From: JAVVEW01 sp032251045
GTDB taxonomy: Bacteria; Pseudomonadota; Gammaproteobacteria; Methylococcales; Methylomonadaceae
Reading direction: 5' to 3'
Assembly: GCA_032251045.1 (NCBI GenBank)
Contig: JAVVEW010000068.1
Coordinates: 1 to 10,575, forward strand
DNA: 10,575 bases
Both the position numbers and the translations under genes were made by a program. Below, piece after piece: positions 6,167 through 10,575 of the stretch; the stretch's first letter is position 1; the number at the start of each line of letters is the position of its first letter. Below the pieces are notes generated by a model. The model did not search any database. It was not told the origin of the DNA and worked only from the letters and a program-made list of their open reading frames with translations.

Positions 6167-7146
6167 CAGACAATTCCCGCTTGAATTAAATCGTGCATGT
6201 TAAGCGCTCCAAGCGCCTGCCGCTGCTGATTTAACACCACCAAGCCGTTAATTTTATGTTGTTCCATAATGTGCATGGCCTCCGCCGCCAGTGTATCGGC
6301 ATCCTCCAGATAGACAAAAGAGCGCGTCATAATGTCGTCCACCGTGGTGTGGTGGACATCGATGTTGCGCTCCAACATGCGCCGCAGGTCACCATCGGTC
6401 ATCATGCCAATCACTTCGGCGCGGGCGTTAGCCACTAAGGTCATGCCCAGTTTTTTTTCAGTCATTTCCAGTAAGGCTTCGCGCAATGACGCGCCTGAAG
6501 GCACGCTGGGAATGCGTTCACCCTGGTGCATGACATCGGCGACCCGCAGCAATAAACGCCGCCCCAAGCTGCCGCCCGGGTGTGAGAGGGCAAAATCCGC
6601 CTCGGTAAAACCACGCGCCTGCAGTAATGCCACCGCCAGTGCATCGCCCATCACCAATGCCGCAGTGGTGCTGGAGGTCGGCGCCAACCCTAAAGGGCAT
6701 GCCTCCTGAGTGATGGCAATGTGTAAATGCACATCCGCCGTGCGCGCCAGGGTCGATTCGGCAAAGCCTGTTAATGCGATCAGTTGGACGCCTAGGCGTT
6801 TGATCATCGGTAACAGCGTGAGCAATTCTTGAGTTTCCCCGGAATTGGACACCGCCAGCACCACGTCTTGTGCGGTAATCATGCCCAGATCGCCGTGACT
6901 GGCTTCGCCGGGGTGCATAAAAAACGCCGGGGTGCCGGTGCTGGCCAGCGTTGCCGCTATTTTACCCGCGATATGTCCGGATTTACCCATGCCGGTCACC
7001 ACTACGCGTCCATGGCAATCATACATAACCTGGCAGGCGGTGACAAAACGCGCATCGATGCTGGCGCTCAGGCCGGCAATGGCTTCGATTTCAGTTTGGA
7101 TAACGGCGTTGGCCAGTTGTGTTAAAGCCTGGTCATTGAGTTTCAT
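6166..7146 (-). CDS. kdsD: Arabinose-5-phosphate isomerase KdsD
   Basis: KdsD converts ribulose-5-phosphate to arabinose-5-phosphate, the first committed step towards Kdo. With the ATG at 7146 the product has 326 residues (E. coli 328) and begins M-K-L-N-D-Q-A. The frame is open ten codons further upstream, but that stretch is not family-like. An N-terminal SIS domain (about 30-180) holds G-M-G-K-S-G at 52-57, S-N-S-G-E-T at 100-105 and the conserved C-P-L-G-L-A-P-T-S-S-T at 150-160. The residues equivalent to E. coli Lys59, Glu111, Glu152 and His193 appear as Lys55, Glu107, Glu148 and His189. Two CBS domains follow from about 205 to the end. It is the first gene of the packed kdsD-rpoN run, 120 bases after the ammonia-lyase gene. 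Confidence 0.96.
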   Translation of the reverse strand: MKLNDQALTQLANAVIQTEIEAIAGLSASIDARFVTACQVMYDCHGRVVVTGMGKSGHIAGKIAATLASTGTPAFFMHPGEASHGDLGMITAQDVVLAVSNSGETQELLTLLPMIKRLGVQLIALTGFAESTLARTADVHLHIAITQEACPLGLAPTSSTTAALVMGDALAVALLQARGFTEADFALSHPGGSLGRRLLLRVADVMHQGERIPSVPSGASLREALLEMTEKKLGMTLVANARAEVIGMMTDGDLRRMLERNIDVHHTTVDDIMTRSFVYLEDADTLAAEAMHIMEQHKINGLVVLNQQRQALGALNMHDLIQAGIV

Positions 7147-7151
7147 GCGCG

Positions 7152-7163
7152 GTTCCCGGGAAC
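7152..7163. repeat. 12-base perfect palindrome just upstream of kdsD
   Basis: GTTCCCGGGAAC ends five bases before the kdsD ATG and covers the place where the ribosome site would be (GGGAAC on the minus strand). It could be an operator, or a hairpin that limits translation initiation. No regulator can be named from this sequence. Confidence 0.4.
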
Positions 7164-7170
7164 GATAACA

Positions 7171-7185
7171 GCGCATATCATGCGC
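7171..7185. repeat. Palindrome GCGCAT-ATC-ATGCGC upstream of kdsD
   Basis: Perfect six-base arms around three bases, seven bases further from kdsD than the 12-base palindrome. The two together occupy most of 7152-7185 in a gap of only 120 bases. This could be a protein-binding site or part of a folded leader. Confidence 0.4.
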
Positions 7186-7196
7186 ATCAAGGGGCT

Positions 7197-7202
7197 ATTA
7201 TG
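7197..7202 (-). promoter_or_regulatory. Possible -10 element for the kdsD operon
   Basis: On the minus strand CATAAT differs from TATAAT by one base and would place a start site near 7190, about 45 bases before the kdsD ATG. No convincing -35 hexamer stands 17 bases upstream. A GGAAAAC farther up vaguely recalls a sigma-E -35, but the spacing to GTCATAA is longer than usual. Weak evidence only. Confidence 0.22.
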
Positions 7203-7266
7203 ACACGAAGCAGCGGTGACCCGGTTTTCCATCCTGAGTGCTGGCCGTTCTTGTCCCATGGACGGT

Positions 7267-8793
7267 TCAAGCAAATGACCAATGTTGCTGTTGAATGGCT
7301 TGCACGCAAGCACGCAACTCCGCGTCCAGGCTGCGGTCCTCGACCAGCTTAGGAGACAGTGTGCGCAGTTGCATGACATGCGCTTGCATGGCGGGGGTCA
7401 GTTGCGTCATGGCACCGCGCAGCTCCACAGCCTGCACGCTGGCCAGCAATACGGCAGCCAGCACTTGCTCGGTCAATTCAAGGATGCGTAAGCAATCGCG
7501 GGCAGCAATGGTGCCTAAACTGACCTTGTCCTGGTTATGGCATTCGGTCGATCGGGAAAACACACTGGCCGGCATGGTTAGCTTCAACGCTTCTGCGGTC
7601 CAGGCGGAGACGGCAATCTGTACCGCTTTGAGACCATGATTCAAGGCACGCCGGTGGCCGCTGGCGCCGGTTAAATTAGCGGGCAGGCCGTGGTTAAATT
7701 TAGGGTCAACCAGCAGTGCCAATTGCCGGTCTAAAAGGTCTGCGATATTGGCCACCGCGATTTTTAAGCTGTCCATGGCCATCGCGACATGGCCACCGTA
7801 AAAATGGCCGCCATGCAGCACTTGTTCGTATTCGGTATCGATCAATGGATTGTCGTTAGCGCTGTTCAACTCGGTATGCAGCCAGCTGGCCAGCCACGGC
7901 AGCATGTCTTCCAGTACGCCCAGCACATGCGGTGCGCAGCGCAAGGAATAACGATCCTGCAAGCGTGCTCTGGCGTGGCTGTCGGACTGATAAGCGTCCA
8001 GGTCCGCACGCAACCAGCCGGCCACGCGACCTTGCCCTGGATGCGCTTTCAGGTCAAACAGGCGGCGCTGGAAATGATCGGGATTGCCTGTTAAGGCGAT
8101 CACGGCCAACGCTGTGCTGCGCGTGGCCAAACGTACCAAATAAGCGGCTCGGTCCCAGGCCAGGCAGGCCAGGCCGGTCATCACGGCGGTACCATTCATC
8201 ACCGCCAGCACTTCTTTAGGCTGAAAGGTCAGTGGTGTCATGTTGAGCTGCGCCAACACTTCGTCCGCCGGTCGCCGCGCTCCGGCAAACCACACCTCGC
8301 GCTCTCCGGCCAAAACAGCGGCGACATAAGAAAGTGGCGTTAAATCGCCGCTGGCACCCACCGAGCCTTCCTGGGGAATCAAGGGCAGACAATCGTGGTG
8401 CAGCAGAGCCGTTAAATGTTCAAGTAAACGATAACGCACGCCCGAATAACCCTGCGCCAAGCTGGCCAGCCGTGCCACCAAAATAGCCCGGGTCTGCTCC
8501 GGGCTGAACCATGCGCCCAGGCCGCAGCCGTGGTAAGTCATAAGATAATGCGGGAGTAACGGCACATGCTCGGGCAGGATGTGCTCTGAACAAGAATCGC
8601 CCAAGCCGGTGGTGATGCCGTATACCACCTGTTGCTGTGCTTGCAGTCGCGCCACCAGTGCCGCGCCTTGGTCAAGGCGGGTGATAAATTCGGCTGTATG
8701 ACTTAATTCGAGCGTGGCCTGTTGCCGCGCCACTTTGACTACCGCTGCCAGCGGCAGGGCTGTGCCATCCAGAATAAAGTGGGTCTGGGTCAT
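7267..8793 (-). CDS. Aromatic amino acid ammonia-lyase (PAL/TAL-type MIO enzyme)
   Basis: Enzymes of this family remove ammonia from an aromatic amino acid, giving urocanate, cinnamate or p-coumarate, with an MIO prosthetic group formed by self-cyclisation of Ala-Ser-Gly. The 508 residues from the ATG at 8793 fit bacterial family members. The MIO triad is Ala147-Ser148-Gly149 in G-S-V-G-A-S-G-D-L. The catalytic Tyr58 lies in Y-G-I-T-T-G-L-G, Asn200 in V-M-N-G-T, and the carboxylate-binding Arg285 in Y-S-L-R-C. In the substrate selectivity position it reads T-Y-H-G-C-G (86-91). Where histidine ammonia-lyase has the His-specific Glu (E-D-H-V-S-M) this protein has Gln421 in H-N-Q-D-K-V-S-L, as in plant PAL (N-Q-D-V-N-S-L). 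No hut gene is nearby. I therefore favour Tyr or Phe over His as substrate. The Y-H-G-C-G, A-P-H-V and F-Y-G-G-H segments recall, from memory, lyases of aryl-polyene/xanthomonadin-type clusters, but no other such gene is in the window. It lies 58 bases after pcm. Confidence 0.9.
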   Translation of the reverse strand: MTQTHFILDGTALPLAAVVKVARQQATLELSHTAEFITRLDQGAALVARLQAQQQVVYGITTGLGDSCSEHILPEHVPLLPHYLMTYHGCGLGAWFSPEQTRAILVARLASLAQGYSGVRYRLLEHLTALLHHDCLPLIPQEGSVGASGDLTPLSYVAAVLAGEREVWFAGARRPADEVLAQLNMTPLTFQPKEVLAVMNGTAVMTGLACLAWDRAAYLVRLATRSTALAVIALTGNPDHFQRRLFDLKAHPGQGRVAGWLRADLDAYQSDSHARARLQDRYSLRCAPHVLGVLEDMLPWLASWLHTELNSANDNPLIDTEYEQVLHGGHFYGGHVAMAMDSLKIAVANIADLLDRQLALLVDPKFNHGLPANLTGASGHRRALNHGLKAVQIAVSAWTAEALKLTMPASVFSRSTECHNQDKVSLGTIAARDCLRILELTEQVLAAVLLASVQAVELRGAMTQLTPAMQAHVMQLRTLSPKLVEDRSLDAELRACVQAIQQQHWSFA

Positions 8794-8851
8794 CAAATGG
8801 GTCTTAGTGATGTGACGGTGCTAACCACGGCTTTGTAAACCAAAACAAGGC

Positions 8852-9517
8852 TTATTGCTTACCGGCCAGAAACGGCACGAAGCTCACCGGGGTCAGGCGC
8901 TCAACCTCAACCTCCTGGCCTTGCCGGCGAAATTGATGCAGATATTGCCCGCCCGCCGTACCCAGCGGGGTGATGATCACGCCGCCATCGGCGAGTTGCT
9001 CAAGTAAGGCATCCGGCAAGGTTTCCGGCGCGGCGGTTACCAATATGCCATCATACGGCGCATGATCCGGCCAGCCCCAGCCGCCATCGTTGTGTAAATA
9101 GCTGACATTTTTCAAACCCAGCCCCCACACCCGGTTCTTGGCCTGACGCTGCAAACCCTGAATACGTTCGACGGTATAAACATGCTCGGCCAAGTGCGCC
9201 AGAATGGCGGTCTGATAGCCGCAGCCGGTGCCAATTTCCAGTACCTTGCGCAGCACCGGCTGGGCGGTGATCAGTAATTCGGTCATGCGTGCGACGATAA
9301 AGGGCTGGGAAATGGTTTGGTTAAAGCCAATCGGCAGCGCCGTGTCTTCATAGGCACGGCTGGCCAGTGCCTCATCGACAAAAACATGCCGGGGCGTAGC
9401 GCGCAATGCCGCCAGCACTTTAGGGTGGCCAATGCCTTTGTCGATCAGTCGCTGCACCATGCGCTCACGGGTGCGTAGCGAGGTCATGCCAACGCCGGTG
9501 ACATCCAGTCGCATCAT
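8852..9517 (-). CDS. pcm: Protein-L-isoaspartate O-methyltransferase
   Basis: Pcm methylates abnormal isoaspartyl residues of aged proteins with S-adenosylmethionine, starting their repair in the cytoplasm. The 221 residues are slightly longer than E. coli Pcm (208) because of an extra N-terminal stretch. Family motifs are V-F-V-D-E-A near 45-50, L-P-I-G-F-N-Q-T-I-S-Q-P at 61-72 with the active-site Ser70, and the SAM-binding V-L-E-I-G-T-G-C-G-Y at 92-101. V-T-A-A-P and S-F-V-P follow near the C-terminus. The ATG at 9517 overlaps the surE stop (ATGA), implying translational coupling; ATGs at 9514 and 9487 are also possible starts. Unlike in many Gammaproteobacteria, nlpD and rpoS do not follow. 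Confidence 0.95.
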   Translation of the reverse strand: MMRLDVTGVGMTSLRTRERMVQRLIDKGIGHPKVLAALRATPRHVFVDEALASRAYEDTALPIGFNQTISQPFIVARMTELLITAQPVLRKVLEIGTGCGYQTAILAHLAEHVYTVERIQGLQRQAKNRVWGLGLKNVSYLHNDGGWGWPDHAPYDGILVTAAPETLPDALLEQLADGGVIITPLGTAGGQYLHQFRRQGQEVEVERLTPVSFVPFLAGKQ

Positions 9518-10263
9518 GGTTGTTTAGGCAGCCAGTCTGACAGCGCGGCCAGGCGGTCGTAGCGGGTTAAGTCCAGTTGTAATGGCGTCACCGAGACATA
9601 GCCTTCGCGCACGGCATGAAAATCGGTGCCGGGGCCGGCGTCTTGTTCCAGGCCGGCAGGGCCAATCCAGAAAATTTCCCGACCTCTTGGGTCTTCGCCA
9701 CGAATCACTCCCTCGGCCTTGTGACGCTGCCCCAGTCGGGTGGCTTGAAAGCCCTTGATTTGCGCCCATGGCAAATCTGGCACATTGATATTCAGTAACG
9801 TGTCTTCCGGCAGGGGCTGACTTTTAATACGCGCCAGCATGGTCAGCGCTACCTTGGCGGCGCTGTCAAAGTGTTGGGGATTATTACCGGACAGCGAAAT
9901 CGCCACCGCCGGCAAGCCCAGAAAGCGGCCCTCGGTCGCGGCGGCGACCGTTCCTGAATACAACACGTCATCGCCCATATTGGCGCCATGGTTAATGCCT
10001 GAAAATACCATGTCCGGCTCTTCGTCGAGAAAGCCGGTGACGGCCAGATGCACGCAGTCGGTGGGCGTGCCATCGACTTTGATAAAGCCGTTGTCCATGA
10101 CTTGAGCGCGCAGCGGCGACTCCAGGGTGAGCGAATTGCTAGCGCCGCTGCGGTTGCGATCCGGCGCGATAACGGTCAGCCGCGCCTCGTTGTGCAAGGC
10201 TTTGGCCAGAGTCACTAAGCCTAAGGCGCTGTAACCGTCGTCATTACTCAGTAAAATGTGCAT
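9514..10263 (-). CDS. surE: 5'/3'-nucleotidase SurE
   Basis: SurE is a metal-dependent phosphatase acting on nucleoside 5'- and 3'-monophosphates and short polyphosphates, linked to stationary-phase survival. From the ATG at 10263 it has 249 residues (E. coli 253) and begins with the family signature M-H-I-L-L-S-N-D-D-G. Metal ligands are Asp8, Asp9, Ser39 (in P-D-R-N-R-S-G) and Asn91 (in S-G-I-N-H-G). Other conserved segments are V-D-G-T-P-T-D-C-V near 63-71 and Y-S-G-T-V-A-A-A near 102-109. A TTG at 10284 would extend the protein by seven residues, but the ATG matches the family. The 3' end overlaps pcm by four bases. Confidence 0.96.
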   Translation of the reverse strand: MHILLSNDDGYSALGLVTLAKALHNEARLTVIAPDRNRSGASNSLTLESPLRAQVMDNGFIKVDGTPTDCVHLAVTGFLDEEPDMVFSGINHGANMGDDVLYSGTVAAATEGRFLGLPAVAISLSGNNPQHFDSAAKVALTMLARIKSQPLPEDTLLNINVPDLPWAQIKGFQATRLGQRHKAEGVIRGEDPRGREIFWIGPAGLEQDAGPGTDFHAVREGYVSVTPLQLDLTRYDRLAALSDWLPKQP

Positions 10264-10328
10264 AAATCGCTTAATTTGGGTCAAAATCGTTTAATATTAG
10301 CAAGTTCTTAGCGCAAAAACAGCCAAAC
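10264..10328. promoter_or_regulatory. Divergent AT-rich gap, likely promoter region for surE and the Smr-like gene
   Basis: This 65-base gap separates two divergent starts and is clearly more AT-rich than the genes around it. TATTAA/TAATAT at about 10291-10297 could serve as a -10 element for surE on the minus strand, with a weak TTTTGC about 16 bases farther up. No strong -35 hexamer is seen in either direction and no Shine-Dalgarno site is evident before the plus-strand ATG. The location is the main argument. Confidence 0.35.
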
Positions 10329-10562
10329 ATGGAGAAAAAAACACCGGATCAGGACGACATCGCTCTGTTCCGTCAAACGGTCGGTCCGGTCAAGCCTGTG
10401 CGCGGCCAGGATAAACAGCCCCTGTGCCCTGGGCCGGTGGCGCGTGTTCGCGCCAAACCGCGCCCCATGCGCCGAGTTCCGCCCGGCCGGCCCACCAGCC
10501 CCATGGCAACCGAACCACTCGCTTGTTGCCATCGGCGAATGGTTCGCATCCTGACGCATTAG
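10329..10562 (+). CDS. Smr-domain-like protein N-terminus, frame stops early
   Basis: The first residues, with D-D-I-A-L-F-R-Q-T-V-G-P-V-K-P-V at about 9-24, match the conserved N-terminal motif of stand-alone Smr (small MutS-related) proteins such as SmrA/SmrB. These carry a C-terminal Smr nuclease-like domain, in SmrB acting on mRNA at collided ribosomes. Those proteins are about 180-200 residues, but this frame ends at a TAG after 77 codons. The last 40 residues are rich in Arg, Pro and Cys and look unlike protein of this family. The minus-one frame stays open from about 10442 to the window edge, so a frameshift (real or sequencing error) between about 10440 and 10560 is a good explanation. 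The Smr domain itself would lie beyond the right edge. The function is inferred only from the N-terminal motif. Confidence 0.45.
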   Translation: MEKKTPDQDDIALFRQTVGPVKPVRGQDKQPLCPGPVARVRAKPRPMRRVPPGRPTSPMATEPLACCHRRMVRILTH

Positions 10563-10575
10563 GAGCCGCCCTCGC

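Noticed and set aside
7147..7176. A longer KdsD starting at 7176
   Set aside because: The ten extra residues are translated from the palindromes and do not match KdsD, while the ATG at 7146 gives the normal length.
7200..7349. Short plus-strand frame of about 50 codons from the ATG at 7200
   Set aside because: It runs into the antisense of the ammonia-lyase 3' end, has no ribosome site and no recognisable similarity.
7267..8793. Calling the ammonia-lyase histidine ammonia-lyase (hutH)
   Set aside because: The MIO fold is shared, but the His-specific Glu is replaced by Gln421, the selectivity loop reads T-Y-H-G-C-G, and no hutU, hutI or hutG is nearby.
10308..10559. Minus-strand frame opposite the Smr-like gene
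   Set aside because: Its translation has no family character and the plus strand carries a recognisable N-terminal motif in the same place.

Overview
The window looks like a piece of a gammaproteobacterial chromosome with moderate GC content. The main evidence is the order kdsD-kdsC-lptC-lptA-lptB-rpoN-hpf-rapZ, which is the classic gammaproteobacterial lipopolysaccharide/sigma-54 locus. Protein lengths and motifs fit those families closely. It is not an enteric bacterium: ptsN and npr are missing around rapZ, surE-pcm is not followed by nlpD-rpoS, and an aromatic amino acid ammonia-lyase sits between pcm and kdsD. A lineage such as the Methylococcales is possible, but the sequence alone does not prove it.

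Layout, right to left because almost everything is on the minus strand. At the far right, a divergent AT-rich gap separates surE from the N-terminus of a plus-strand Smr-like protein whose frame stops early. surE and pcm overlap in an ATGA and form a stress/repair pair. Next come a PAL/TAL-type MIO ammonia-lyase and a 120-base gap with two palindromes. The tightly packed kdsD, kdsC, lptC, lptA, lptB and rpoN follow, with overlaps or gaps under 10 bases, and then hpf after 82 bases. A 169-base non-coding gap with hairpins, where ptsN would be expected, leads to rapZ. The left end holds a PAS-GGDEF reading frame that has lost its 5' part, then 217 bases with no recognisable gene. This left end is visibly more AT-rich than the rest.

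Functionally, KdsD and KdsC make Kdo for the lipopolysaccharide inner core. LptC, LptA and LptB are parts of the machine that carries finished LPS to the outer membrane. RpoN is sigma-54, HPF parks ribosomes in the dormant state, and RapZ is the amino-sugar regulator, here without the basic C-terminal tail used for small-RNA binding in E. coli. The lyase would deaminate an aromatic amino acid, probably tyrosine or phenylalanine rather than histidine. Most of the window is ordinary housekeeping DNA. The points worth a second look are the lyase insertion, the reduced rapZ neighbourhood with its altered RapZ, and the broken cyclase. No clearly new multi-gene system was found.
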